This document shows, in pieces, positions 45,108 to 56,230 of a stretch of 64,000 nt of DNA (position 1 is the first letter of the stretch; each line of letters opens with the position of its first letter). Source of the DNA: Dryas octopetala (lineage: Eukaryota; Streptophyta; Magnoliopsida; Rosales; Rosaceae). A program made the translations under genes and the position numbers. The notes beneath the pieces are model-generated. The model searched no databases and had not been told where the DNA came from. It saw only the letters and a list, made by a program, of their open reading frames with translations. The stretch covers positions 3,286,001-3,350,000 of the forward strand of contig OY992832.1 in the NCBI GenBank assembly GCA_963921425.1, read 5' to 3'.

Positions 45108-47108
45108 TTAGACGCCTCCGGAAGGCAGTGGAACATGCATGCAGTATTCTGCAAGAGCCATTAGTGGGAAAGTATTGCTATATGCTCCGTAGTGTAACAT
45201 GCAATTCTTAAAGAAAGAACCTGTCATTTCCTGCAACAATGAAAATCAAAGTTAAAATGGCATTATTATTTGTTGTGTAGGGGAATGCAAGTCATTTTCT
45301 TAGAAAATGGAAACTTAATTGGTTATTTATTTATTAATAACTAATTATCATTTATCAAGAAGTGTAGAAAGTGGTACCTGTTGAGGGAATCCACCGTTCT
45401 CCATTTGAGAATTGATTAACAGTTTTGCAGCACGGTGTAGAGGAGTGGGGTCTCTCTCTGCCTATTATAATTTATTTTTTTTCAAAGGAATGAAAATGCA
45501 TGATTAAAGAAATTAGTTAAGAAAGTATTTTAAGATTTTAAATCATGAACTGACCTGCTGAGCATGTATTAGACCCATTAAAGCCAATGCAGTTTGTACT
45601 AAGTTTGATCTTGTTCCTTCAAGTGGTATATATTTCTGTGTAACAAAGCACCACAATTAATTGTCCCTGCTGCTGAGAAAAGAACATCCGGGTTTTTGAA
45701 ACGATTCATGTATATAGATAAAGATATTATAATTACCATGTTTGGACATGAAAGGTAGCTCTCTCCCCATCCACCATCATCTCCTTGGATTGCAAGTAGA
45801 AAATTACTGCCATTGCGCATAGCAGGACAATTGAAATAAGTTTTGCCAGCAGCTGCCAAACCTTTAAGTGCTAACCACGTACCATATATGAAGCAAACTC
45901 CCCAACTTCCATACCTGTAATGATTGCCCATTTTGATTAATTCATTAATCATTACTCCTTATAAATGTCAAAGAAATGTTCAGAACAAACTTTAAATTTC
46001 AAGAGAAGAAAATATACCATGAACCATCAGGCTTTTGTGTGTCTTCGAGAAATTGTACAGCACGAACAATATACTTTTCTATCTCTTCCTTCTTATGCTC
46101 AGGATGTAACTTTTTAAACAAAACCATAGCTGCTAATGCAGAGGAGGTGCACTCAACATACCTAGAGACCAGTTTATAGTTGGTTTAACTGTTTTTGGAG
46201 CCAACAATATTTAGAAAAAATTTATGAAGAACAAAGCAGGATCTTACTCATGCTCAATCATAATGTCGTCAAGAAATTCCACAGGATTAAGCAGCTAGAA
46301 GGACACAAAAGAGAACCTCTATTTATATATATATGGTACCCAAATTGTATTAATTGAATACTTATTTCACTATTATGTAGTAATCACATACCTCCAACCA
46401 TAATGGAGCTCCTGCTGGCTCCCATACCGGTATACCACCATTTTTACTCTGCATAGTTGTAAATTATTGGAATTTCAAAAAAGTACCAAACAGAGTTTTG
46501 GTAGAGAGAATCATGGAGCTCATAGATGTTATGCCACATTAACAGTACAATTGTATTTAAAATATTCATTATTACAGTAATATTTATGTACATAGATTTA
46601 ATATGTTTCTTATAATTCATGTAGAGCTTTGGTCTCCGGCATGGGGTTTATAAAATTGACTGTAGTTTAAATATCATCTGTAAATGGTGAGTTAAGAGTA
46701 CAGGTATGTATCGAGAAGGGATTCCCTAATTAATTTGATAGGTAATAATCTGTAATATATATTGATACTTAGATGCAAGCAGATCATATTCAATTATTCA
46801 TTAAAGAGAAACTAGATGCACCCCTTGTTTCTCCTTAAAGACCAAATATGCAAAATATCTTGAAATAAAATACAATTGTATTGCCAGAACACTCAGTAAT
46901 AAGTATATGAAAAAAATAAAAAATAAAAAAATATTTCAAGTATCATTACCTGCATAGAGAGTAAGAGAAAGAGATTGACAGCATCATATAAACTCTTGGA
47001 TTCTATTTTATCACCAACAATTTCTGATGGCATCATTGAGAATAGCAGGCAACACTGTGAAATACAAGATATCTGATATAGTAACCATCATAGCACATAT
47101 ATATATAC

Positions 47109-47141
<33 letters not shown>

Positions 47142-47214
47142 TGTCTGCCTCCCAGTAAAGTTGTTTGTGCTGAATTTCAGCCTCTGCACCCTCTCCAATC
47201 TTCAGCCTCCACAT
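45108..47214 (-). pseudogene. Oxidosqualene cyclase pseudogene, middle deleted
   Basis: Oxidosqualene cyclases fold 2,3-oxidosqualene into triterpene or sterol skeletons. Here the first exon begins MWRLKIGEG, the typical OSC start, but a shift of one base is needed to reach FSTNNFTGRQT, and it stops at an ATGT microsatellite (about 47143-47214). After that come only the C-terminal exons: 46950-47054 (CCLLFSMMPSEIVGDK), 46392-46448, 46248-46294, 46018-46161, 45737-45914, 45555-45635, 45378-45461 and 45108-45230. These join in frame for 272 residues, with intact splice sites and a normal stop. GVCFIYGTWLALKGLAAAGK and DDGGWGESYLSCP are clear OSC/QW-type motifs. About 450 residues, including the catalytic DCTAE motif that normally lies just before CCLL, are absent. 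It cannot encode a working cyclase. Whether it descends from a beta-amyrin, lupeol or cycloartenol synthase cannot be told by eye. Confidence 0.88.
47114..47145. repeat. (ATGT)n microsatellite at the pseudogene breakpoint
   Basis: About eight ATGT tetranucleotides lie exactly where the first OSC exon breaks off, next to a TATATA tract. It may mark the deletion junction. Confidence 0.85.
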
Positions 47215-47522
47215 GATTGATTGATTGATTCTTAATTTCCTAGCAAGCTACTTAATTAGTGTGAATGTGTGATGGATATATTATTAGTCGATATATATAT
47301 ATATATATATATATAAAGTTGATGACAAATCATAACATCCCACCTGCTCAATATATATACAGTTGTGGATACTGAATTAAACAATGCGCGCTCTTTTGTT
47401 GAGACCCAACCAGATTCATTGGCAAATTCAATGTCGTTCAATACTAATTATGCTTGAAATCAATGTTTTGGCGTTGGGAGTTGAGAAGATCCATTAAAAA
47501 ACAACAACAATAATAATTATTA

Positions 47523-47576
47523 TTATGATTTTCTCTATCCAATAGTTGGTTTCAGGGATTCTTAAGGGCTGTTCAT
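47523..47576. repeat. 54-bp direct repeat, left copy
   Basis: A perfect copy of 49201-49254, starting TTATGATTTTCTCTATCCAA and ending GGGCTGTTCAT. An AT-rich trinucleotide tract precedes both copies. The unit lies outside the insertion's inverted ends. Confidence 0.92.
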
Positions 47577-47794
47577 GCCTCAACTTTTATTTTGTTTCAA
47601 GTTAGTACCTCCGTTAAATTTTCTGTTAGTAAGCCGTTATCTTTGATGACGTGGCAAAGATATATTTGTCTTTTCACCCTAATTTTGTCCACTTGAACTC
47701 TGATTAATTAGCCACCTAAGCTGCCACATGTAAAAAAAATTATTTTAATATTTCAAAAAAATTTAAATCATTTAAACAATTTTTTTTTAGTCCC

Positions 47795-48415
47795 CTCAAC
47801 CCACCCCAGCCCCTCCCCTCCCCTCCCCTCCCCTCCCTTCCCCTCCCCTCCATCTGCCACACCTTCCCCCTGCCCACCCTACCCCGACCCGACCCACCTC
47901 CCTCCTCTCACTTTCTCTTTCTCTATGCCTCCCCTCCCCTCCGTAACACCTCCTTCTTCCACCAATCCTCGCCCTTCCCTCTGCCACCCAGCCCCAACCC
48001 CAACCAGCTCCATCGCACCCCCCACCCCCAGCCCGCCCCTATCTTGCCCAACCTAGCCTCTTCGTCTTCCCCGACGCCCCTCACCCCAACACCCCCCCCC
48101 CGGCGCCCCCTCTCCCAGAAATACCCCCCGCCCACCCCACCCAACCCAGACCCAGACCCGACCCACCTCCCTCCTCTCACTTTCTCTTTCTCTTTGCCTC
48201 CCCTCCCTTCTGCAACACCTCATTCGTCTACCAATGCATGCCCCTCCCTTTGCCAGACCTTCCCCCTGCCCACCCCACCCAACCCAGACCCACCTCCCTC
48301 CTCTCACTTTCTCTTTCTCTCTGCCTCTCCTCTCTCCCTCTCCAAAAACCCATGTCTCTCCTTCATCCTCCCTCCCTCCCTTAACCTGCGCACCCTTCAT
48401 CCCCCTCTTTCTCTC
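47795..48415. repeat. Polypyrimidine tract with CCCCT/CCCTC repeats
   Basis: Roughly 600 bases are almost entirely C and T on the plus strand. They include tandem CCCCT units (47812-47850) and a larger duplicated block with CACCTCCCTCCTCTCACTTT seen three times (near 47897, 48166 and 48291). Long open frames here are low-complexity artefacts. Confidence 0.8.
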
Positions 48416-48494
48416 TCACTTTTAATTTCAAGATCCATATATATCTTCTAGTTTCCCAATTTATTGATGACAACAGCCCATGTAATTTGGAAGA

Positions 48495-48790
48495 TCAAAC
48501 AAAGGAGAAGGAATAGCGACGAAAGGTAAATCTGAAAATGCTCAAACGGTGGAGGGCTTTCGATACTGATTCGGCGTCGTTTTCATTGGCGGTGAAGAGC
48601 GAGTCGGAGAACTCTTTGAGGAAGACGATCAGGGGAAGCTTGAGAGGGAAGTCGCGCTTGGAGATTAAGGAGAGGGCTTGGTTGACGATGAGGATTGGGT
48701 GCGCAGAGAAGGCTGGTGGTGCTGGATGGGGGGAGAGAGGTGAAGAAGATGGTGGTTTGGGTGGTGGTTGCTCGGGTGGGTGAGGGACAC
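48495..48790 (-). pseudogene. Gene-like coding fragment inside the insertion
   Basis: On the minus strand a Pro/Ser-rich lead-in runs into a balanced protein-like stretch containing AHPILIVNQALSLISKRDF, then PLKLPLIVFLKEFSDSLFT, and ends at a TGA (48495-48497). Composition and codon pattern differ from the simple-sequence arms around it. I do not recognise the family. It may be a captured exon of a host gene; it lacks a convincing start and is too short to be a complete gene. Confidence 0.4.
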
Positions 48791-49200
48791 AGCTGAGGGT
48801 TGCGTGGGGAAGGTGGCCGACGAGGGGAGGCGGAGGGAGGTGGAGGGTTTTGGGGTGGGGGAGAAGGGAGGAAAGCAGCCTGGGTTTTTTTTTTCTGTTT
48901 GTTTTTTTTAATTCAATTTTTTATATTTTAATTAATTTTTAAATATTTTATTCTTTTTTTATTATTATTCTGCCACATGAAAATTATTAAAAATCAAGTC
49001 AACACTTAGTGATTGGGTCCGCGTGCGCTACGTCAGCACCACGAAGGCGGATAACGAACTTCCTAACGGTAGTAGTAACGGAGGTTCTAAGTTGAAAAAT
49101 GAAAGTTGAGGCATAAAATTACAACTTTTTGAACTTGAGGTACTAAATTGAAATCCGAGGTAAAATTGAGATATTAAATTGTAATTTACCCTAATAATAA

Positions 49201-49254
49201 TTATGATTTTCTCTATCCAATAGTTGGTTTCAGGGATTCTTAAGGGCTGTTCAT
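49201..49254. repeat. 54-bp direct repeat, right copy
   Basis: Identical to 47523-47576. The sequence after it (CCAAACTGTATTCATTG) continues as ordinary intergenic DNA, while the left copy runs into the insertion. Confidence 0.92.
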
Positions 49255-50667
49255 CCAAACTGTATTCATTGTACAAGCTTCTTACCAGCTCAAGCAGCCC
49301 ATATTAACCCTTGTTATTCTTCATCTGTTTCCACGCTCAGAGACCATGAAGATTAAGGTGGTAGACAGCTTTGGTGCACATTTGAACCAATGATCAAAGG
49401 GCTAAAAGAATGGTGAGCTTTCTGAGAAAATTAGCATGAAAGTGACAAAAAGAACAAAGACAAACTAGTCAAAACCACAACCATCTGTAACACACTATCA
49501 CAGAGGATTTCAACTGTGAATACAAATACCACTTGATCTAGCCCAATAATCCACAACTATACACCAAAAAGGAGTACTTTCCCCTTTCAAAGATACTAAG
49601 AGTCAGTAGCTTTAGATTTCCACACTCTATCCACTTTCCAACATCCAACATGATAATCACCCACCTGATGAATAAGTGGAAACACCTTGTCCTAGAGTGA
49701 GGAAATCCAAAGCTACCAACATGCATTTTGATACCACTAGTTTTCTTTTTTGTTTTTGGCAGTGCAATCATTCAGGATTCTGAAAGTAATTTTTATGCAT
49801 TAGCAAATCAAGTAAATTAGAATGAAGTAGGGATGCTATACATGCAGAAAAAGAACTGTGAACAACGACACAACTGATTGATTAATCAACCATACAAAGG
49901 CATGAAGTAATATAGTGAAATCCAAAATTCAACTTCTTGATACATCTGATAGAACAAACACAGAACTCCAAAATACCAAGAGATTGTACAGAGATTCAGA
50001 ATGGAAAAGCCCCCCTAACGCTACTACTGACAGGAAAAAAAAATCAAGAAAGGAGGAATGTGATTTGATTACAAGCATGCCAGTAGGCAGTGTTGGTGCA
50101 ATAACAGCTCTTCATCACAACAGAAGATCATAGTTTGTTCGCTCTCTTTATTCTATCCGAGTAGTTTAATTTCCATAGTTCTACAACCAACTGCATGTAG
50201 ACAACTATACATCATACCAGCGCGAAAAAGCCCTCAACCACCATTTATCATGACCAATAAGCCTTCAGTCATCGTATGTATGAGCCCGAAAAGATAATGG
50301 AGCAAATATCTAATGTGAATCATCACTCCTCGAGGTTCACTGCAAGAAGGTATTGCCACAAATGACCTGAAACCATGAAAGCAATATGGTAAGCTTCTTT
50401 TTCACTTGTTGATTAAATCAAATAATTCAAATTTATGATCAACTTTACATTACAAAAAGAGAATCTTGATTACGGAGAAAAACATATTCAGGTAGTTCAG
50501 CCATAAAGACCTGCATATGTATATGCATGCATGAATTTGAGTGTATGACCAAAGGAAATAAAAGAATATTAAAATTTCAAAGGAAATTGTACCTCTGCAC
50601 AGCTTATCGGACATCCTTTTCCTCCCAGTTCTCACAGAAGTTCAAACAAACATGCTTTACAAGATTG

Positions 50668-53070
50668 CTATGCTGGCACCCAACAAGAAGAAGCATAGAC
50701 AATTCGACCCTTCCATCCTTGAAGCATCCAATCACTGTCTTGATCAACTACAAAATCTTTGTGGTAGCATGCATTCACCTTACCCTTAAACATCTTCACT
50801 AGGTCTTGGTCTAGCGGCAGCATCCGTAAACCAGCCCTTGTACACCGAACCTGCCACTGCTTGTATGTCTCAGGCCTCTCAACCCTCTCTAATCCCTCAC
50901 ATGCTATTACATTCATAGCCTCCCGGCCACAGAACTCTCTCTCAAACACCAACCTCTCTTCACTGTCACGGGATATATTAATATCAAATGCATCATACAA
51001 GGCAGAGAAGTGGAAGAGAGCCTCCCGAAATCGAGTGACAAAGAAAGGGGCGTTGTAGGAACCATTTATAATAGAATGGACAAAAATATCTGGTTTCAAC
51101 TTCCTGATTAGTTTCAGAACAGAATCCCTTGGACAGTTCACTTCAACTGTCTCATCAAGTAGATTCGTGAACCGAAACATACAATTCACAGCAAGCACCT
51201 CATCCCTTTCAACCTTGAGGTCCTCTACTCGGATAGATTCCCAATTCTGCGATGCTATGGCATTGTACTCAAAAGGAACATTAAAACGCTCACAATATTT
51301 AGCCAAGCGACGCCCAGTCTCTTCAATCCAATCTGCCGGACGAAATCCAGGTTGGGGAACTTCTATCCCTGTAATGCGTAGCTTGGGAGGTCCACCATCT
51401 CTCTGTGAGAGACGCTGGATAAGGATTGGCCACTGGAAACCATACATGATACCAAAATCTATTATATGAAGGGTTGTTGCTTTCTCAGCCATCTTCAAGA
51501 TCATCTTGTTATTGAAGAAAATCGACATTCTCTTGAAAGGGCAAGCTGAAAGATGAACTTGATAACATTTCAAAATCTCAACAGCTGATGTCCTTTTGGA
51601 AGCAAGGGAAGCATAAAACATTTGGGTTCCAGTGCCAGTACCAGCCATTCGTGCCTCAAGGCCGTTGGCAAAGAAGTGAGCCAACCTCTGAGATCCATCA
51701 CCAAGTGGAGAAGAATGCTGCCTAATCTGCTTTAGTAGTTCACTACTGGTCCTAAAATCATTGGTAGACACAGCTTGAGCACATAAGATCAGGAGATTCC
51801 TTAAATCCACAGTGTCCTTCTTCTTGTCCTGTTTCTTAGCACGAGCCTTCCCACCATTACCATTAGAACCTTGTGGCTGTCCATTTGGCTGCAAGGTCTT
51901 GCTTGCTTCATTTTGCACAGCTACATTGTCAGCACATGGAGACTGATTACTTCCCTCAGTACAAAGCAACACCCTGTCAAACATCTCAGATAATTCAGTC
52001 TCTTGCACATAAATTGCGGACTGCTTGCTACTCCTCTCTTCATTGGAATCCATGTCTTCCCGCTCATGATTCTTCCTTCCCGTTGTCCCACTAGGTGAGG
52101 CCCGCTCATGATTCTTCCTTCCCCTTGATCCAATAGGTGAGTTCTTCCTCTCACTCTTCTCCTTCTTGATGATAACTGTTGGAGCATGCCCTTTCACTTC
52201 TGTAGACACTGTGCTGCTTTCCAAATCAAATAATAACTGATTATCTTTAGGAAGGAACTTACTGGCTTCCTCTAACCCTCTCTTGAACTGCAATACAGAT
52301 TCACTATCTGTAAATATATTCTGAGCCAGAAACTCATTTACAGAAGATTCCGACAGCCCATCGATACTAGTCAGGCCATTTGTCAGAGGAACAGACAAAT
52401 GTGAATTGGGTTGCGAATTAAACTGGAAAGTGTAGTCATTTGGAAGAGAAGTTTGTGATAAAGAGGATTTTTGCTCTCCAAGATCGCCAAGCCATTGAGG
52501 ATCAACGGAGTTGCTAGTACTCGGACTAGAACTACTATGACTACCACTACAGTCACTACTGCTTACAGAAAAATTACCATCAGGACTCTCAACATTTTGA
52601 TCCGTATAAAGGGGTTGCTGATTGGGTGAAAAAGGATACTTTTGACCAAGAACATCATAGAATGATTTCTCAGTCACTTTTAGACCCAATGGATCATAGA
52701 ACATGCAGGGCTTTTGCTCTATGTTCTCTTCCATAAGAATCTGGTTTATGTATTTGAAAACAGTTTCAGAGAAGTCACTATCATCAGAGGAAGAGTCTCC
52801 CCCAGGGCTCACAGTCACAGGCAGAGAAAATGAGCCTCCATTTGGACTCACACTATTAGATGGTACAAATGACGAAGGAACAAAATTACAAGGTTCCGGA
52901 TCAGGTAGATGTGAAAGATGATTATCTAAAAAGTCAAGATCCGGAGAGAGCTGGTTAAAAGGGAATTCATTTGTGAAATTTGGGAATTGAGTTGAATTGG
53001 GAAAGGTGGGCTGGACATCATTGTTGAAACCATTCATGTAATCAGGTAGTCCAGTGAAAGTTGGATCCAT
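50668..53070 (-). CDS. GRAS transcription factor, LISCL subfamily (copy 3)
   Basis: An intronless CDS of 800 residues, the longest of the four. The start MDPTFTGLPDYMNGF is chosen over an upstream TTG-type frame extension through a poly-A tract, because MDPxFxGLP is shared with copy 4. The LISCL acidic motif (FKYINQILMEENIEQKPCMF) and DVLGQKYPFSPNQQP follow. A duplicated GRKNHER segment lies in the linker before the GRAS domain. The GRAS domain starts at about residue 420: VDLRNLLILCAQAV, LHIIDFGIMYGFQWP, PFFVTRFREALFHFS, RVERPETYKQW, MLQGWKGRIVYASSCW. All five GRAS sub-domains are intact. It forms a pair with copy 4 and resembles SCL14/SCL33. A TATA box at 53415 and a short leader intron (53155-53237) are predicted. 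Nuclear coactivator role inferred from the family. Confidence 0.94.
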   Translation of the reverse strand: MDPTFTGLPDYMNGFNNDVQPTFPNSTQFPNFTNEFPFNQLSPDLDFLDNHLSHLPDPEPCNFVPSSFVPSNSVSPNGGSFSLPVTVSPGGDSSSDDSDFSETVFKYINQILMEENIEQKPCMFYDPLGLKVTEKSFYDVLGQKYPFSPNQQPLYTDQNVESPDGNFSVSSSDCSGSHSSSSPSTSNSVDPQWLGDLGEQKSSLSQTSLPNDYTFQFNSQPNSHLSVPLTNGLTSIDGLSESSVNEFLAQNIFTDSESVLQFKRGLEEASKFLPKDNQLLFDLESSTVSTEVKGHAPTVIIKKEKSERKNSPIGSRGRKNHERASPSGTTGRKNHEREDMDSNEERSSKQSAIYVQETELSEMFDRVLLCTEGSNQSPCADNVAVQNEASKTLQPNGQPQGSNGNGGKARAKKQDKKKDTVDLRNLLILCAQAVSTNDFRTSSELLKQIRQHSSPLGDGSQRLAHFFANGLEARMAGTGTGTQMFYASLASKRTSAVEILKCYQVHLSACPFKRMSIFFNNKMILKMAEKATTLHIIDFGIMYGFQWPILIQRLSQRDGGPPKLRITGIEVPQPGFRPADWIEETGRRLAKYCERFNVPFEYNAIASQNWESIRVEDLKVERDEVLAVNCMFRFTNLLDETVEVNCPRDSVLKLIRKLKPDIFVHSIINGSYNAPFFVTRFREALFHFSALYDAFDINISRDSEERLVFEREFCGREAMNVIACEGLERVERPETYKQWQVRCTRAGLRMLPLDQDLVKMFKGKVNACYHKDFVVDQDSDWMLQGWKGRIVYASSCWVPA

Positions 53071-53154
53071 GATCACAAAAAAAAAAAAAAACAATTTCTG
53101 GGTAAAACTCTAAATCCCCTCTTGAACTTGAAGATTACCAAAAAAAGAAAGTGA

Positions 53155-53237
53155 CTGAAAATCAAAACAAAAATCTAATTGACAACATGAGAAGAAACCC
53201 ATCATGGTAGAAAAATAACAAAAACTTAAAAACATAC
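53155..53237 (-). other. Predicted leader intron of GRAS copy 3
   Basis: On the minus strand the donor CTG|GTATGTT is at 53237 and the acceptor GATTTTCAG| ends at 53155. This gives an 83-base intron about 85 bases before the ATG. LISCL genes often carry a leader intron while the CDS has none. Confidence 0.45.
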
Positions 53238-53413
53238 CAGACAAGAACAAATCAAAATAAGTTCATGAAGTTGAACCTCAGAAATTCATCAGCTTTTTTG
53301 CGCAGGAAGCAAAGGGTTTAAGTGCCAGAATTAAGCAAAGAAGGACCCTTTAGTCTTTACTGAAGAGGAAGAGCATTGAGATATGAGAACGAACCTTGCA
53401 CGGTGAGCTTCTA

Positions 53414-53424
53414 CTATATATAAG
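53414..53424 (-). promoter_or_regulatory. TATA box of GRAS copy 3
   Basis: CTTATATATAG on the minus strand, about 345 bases upstream of the start codon. The predicted leader (start near 53385, intron 53155-53237) would be about 230 bases after splicing. Confidence 0.55.
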
Positions 53425-56221
53425 CTGAAAGCCCCCATGCGGGTTGAGAGTCACGAACTTTCTTGGAAACGCAGTTTTTCTAAGATGAGGTGGTCTGACT
53501 GACTCACTTGGGAGATGTGTGACGATGAGTCACAGAGTGCTCAACTCAACTCGTCATGTTACCGGGTAGACCAGTCTGTCTGTCGTTGGCCAAAAAAAAA
53601 ACGTTAGTCTGTCTGTCTAGGGATTTTGGGTGGTTTCAGATTTGTATGTGATTTGGCCGTGCACATGTTTTGACTCGACAACCATGGATTTGGTCCCACT
53701 CTTTGTCTTTTAATTTTCATGTGACATGAAAATGAAAAATTGAAAATGATATATGAGTCTGACCACAAAAAATTGAAAATAATATGCTTCATAGTTGATC
53801 GTTGATTTATGATTTTTGAATTTAAAATATATTATTAGAATTAAATAAGAACAAATAAGCACAACATATAATTCAAATTCATAATTTATACTATAATTTG
53901 CTACTTATTTTTTTTTAACTGAAGGTAGGTATAGATTTAAAATCTGTCATTAGGTAAGGGGATAAATACTCTCTAAAAAACTTATCTATATAATTAAACA
54001 AACACAAAATTTATACTTATACAAAACTACATTAATTTGTTTTGTATTTGGTCTATGAGAGAGTAATTGCAAATATGTTCAAAGAAGATAAAGTTCATCA
54101 ACCGTTATCAAATTTTTGTATGATAAAGAGATATAATCATTATATTTAAGACGTTGTATATTCATATTGAATTTTTAATCTACTCATTTTTTGCTTACAA
54201 TTATTCTATGATAATATGAACTTATTATTACTTTTTTACTCACGTATATTTAAGATAATTTTTGATATGGTTGAGTGATCCTTTCTTTCTCACCTGAAGA
54301 AAAATAAGGCTATCCAAAACACATGCCAGGTGAGAGTAGAGGTTGACTTAGAGAATCATTAAAATATCAAATTTGGAGAGTGATTCCTTTGGTTGGGACT
54401 TTGACATTGTCAAACCATCTGAAGCTACCGGCGATCCAAAAGCCACCGGTTGCTCAAGATATCTTGAGAACCAAGCCTCTATCTCTATGAGTGTCCACGT
54501 GGTGTTGGGGTATTCCGTATTCGTGAAGAGCAAGTATCTATGAATATTATTATTGTTAATTTCAGGTATTTTCATTAGCTTGGTGACTTGGTCTCCTTAT
54601 TACTTAACTAATCAATTGCTTAAATATGATACTGTAAATAACATTAAAAATTACTGGGTGTGAGCTAATCAAGTGGAAAACAGAGCTGGATAATAATACA
54701 AAACAGTGTGGTCTGCATCATACAATAATTAACTTTTTATTTCCTTCATTGTCTCATCGAAAAGAAGCAAATTTTGCTTCATTATCCGTTTGCTCGTGTG
54801 AAACTGTGAAAGGTCAACCTATGTGTTTCTTAGGCCTCAAGAAGTTGATCAGACTTTTGGCCCCATGAATTTATTTTCAAATCAAAAGGTAAAATAATGA
54901 TGATCCAAAAGATAGTATAATCCATTAAATGAATAAATAATGGGGTCGACCGAAACGGATATGTGCATGTCTAGATGTACCATCACATGCACAAGTGAAC
55001 AACTTCATATTGGTCAAAGGTCAGTTTGTATTAGGTTTTTTGTCTTTCTAATTAATTTGTACATACATTATTGACTAATTGTATTATCTCTTTGATTAAA
55101 CAACATAAGTACAAGACATGAAAGTGTAATTGTGGAAATGAAATACAATTGTTTCACACATCAAATAAGATTGTTTATTATTGAACATATTAATTAGAAT
55201 ATCTCTTTAAATTATACTAATATATTTTGAAATAAAACCTCATAAATATACAAAGTTAACGAGTCGACATAAAAGTAAAATCCGAAATGAAAATATGAGA
55301 TTGTACGTGGAATATGAATAATTGCTTGAATGATAATTAGTACATGCCTAATTATAATACATGCTTGAATGGTCACTTTTATTTCAAACCAATTTTATTG
55401 CCATTTTGGATGCATTTAGACCAGTTTAGTAGCATGTTGGATTTAGCCTGATGGAGAGACACAAAACTTGCTTGGTTGTGGTATGTATTAATGTACAAAG
55501 TGCCTGCTTTAGGTAAAGAAAAAGAAGAAGTATGATTTCATTTGTTTTTTTTTATATTTTGAATCATATGGGTCCTCCAAAGCCAATTACTTGCAAAACA
55601 GGGGACCGCAACCTTCTACTTTGTTCTCTATCTCGACTGTGGCTGTCACTCTCTGATATTGAACTTGAAGCACGAGCAAATGGTGGGGCCTTCACCAACC
55701 TTTATCGTCATTTTAAGTACCCTTTTGCCACCGTTATCCCATTCACCTTTTACATAAATATTGTGTTAAATGCACGTAGGCCTTAGCCCTTAGGTTCATG
55801 GCAAATACATTGAATTGAACCCCTACGTGGTTGGATCTAGATTCTCTCTTAAACATTCTAATTTTTTAATTTTATTAACTTTTCAAGAGTTAAGCATTGT
55901 TTTTGTTGGTGATTAAAAATATCCCCAACAATAGTTGATGATCACATTAATTGATCATACGGCTTTTATGCTTTAATTAACAATAGATTAGAATAATTAA
56001 TACAATGGTATATTATTCTCATATCATCAATTATTGTGATAAAAAATATATATAGAAAAATTCTATAATAAACAGTTGATATTAGTATTATTGATCTCAT
56101 ACACACTCAAAAAGTGTTACATTTATTAAGCCATTAGAATTTGTATACCCATACTAACTAATACACTAGACCGACCCTAAAATAGTCTATTTATCATTCT
56201 CGGTAGTGGACGAGACTATCG

Positions 56222-56230
56222 GTCCACATT
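56222..56230. repeat. 9-bp target-site duplication, left
   Basis: GTCCACATT abuts the element start at 56231 and recurs exactly at 56849-56857. Confidence 0.8.

Larger units (their letters stand above)
47577..49200. mobile_element. 1.6-kb insertion with inverted ends and gene-like cargo
   Basis: The left end starts GCCTCAACTTTTATTTTG and includes ACCTCCGTTA. The same words occur inverted near 49060-49115 (GCCTCAACTTTCATTTTTC, ACCTCCGTTA). The right terminus extends about 80 bases further, so the left end looks truncated. The inside has a C-rich left half (47790-48410) and a G-rich right half (48700-48880). A gene-like open frame lies on the minus strand at 48495-48790. No transposase is seen. 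It could be a MULE-type element carrying host sequence, but the long flanking duplication is not typical. Confidence 0.6.
47215..50667. other. Intergenic between OSC pseudogene and GRAS copy 3
   Basis: About 3.4 kb dominated by a 1.6-kb insertion (47577-49200) between direct repeats. The part from 49255 to 50667 is the downstream flank of GRAS copy 3; I recognise no coding gene in it. Confidence 0.6.

Noticed and set aside
47011..47214. 67-codon minus-strand frame as a small separate gene
   Set aside because: Its first residues are the OSC N-terminus, and it then runs through a microsatellite and into the next OSC exon in the wrong frame; it belongs to the pseudogene.
48044..48451. 135-codon Pro/Ser-rich open frame
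   Set aside because: The polypyrimidine tract lacks stops on any frame; composition is pure simple sequence and no domain is visible.
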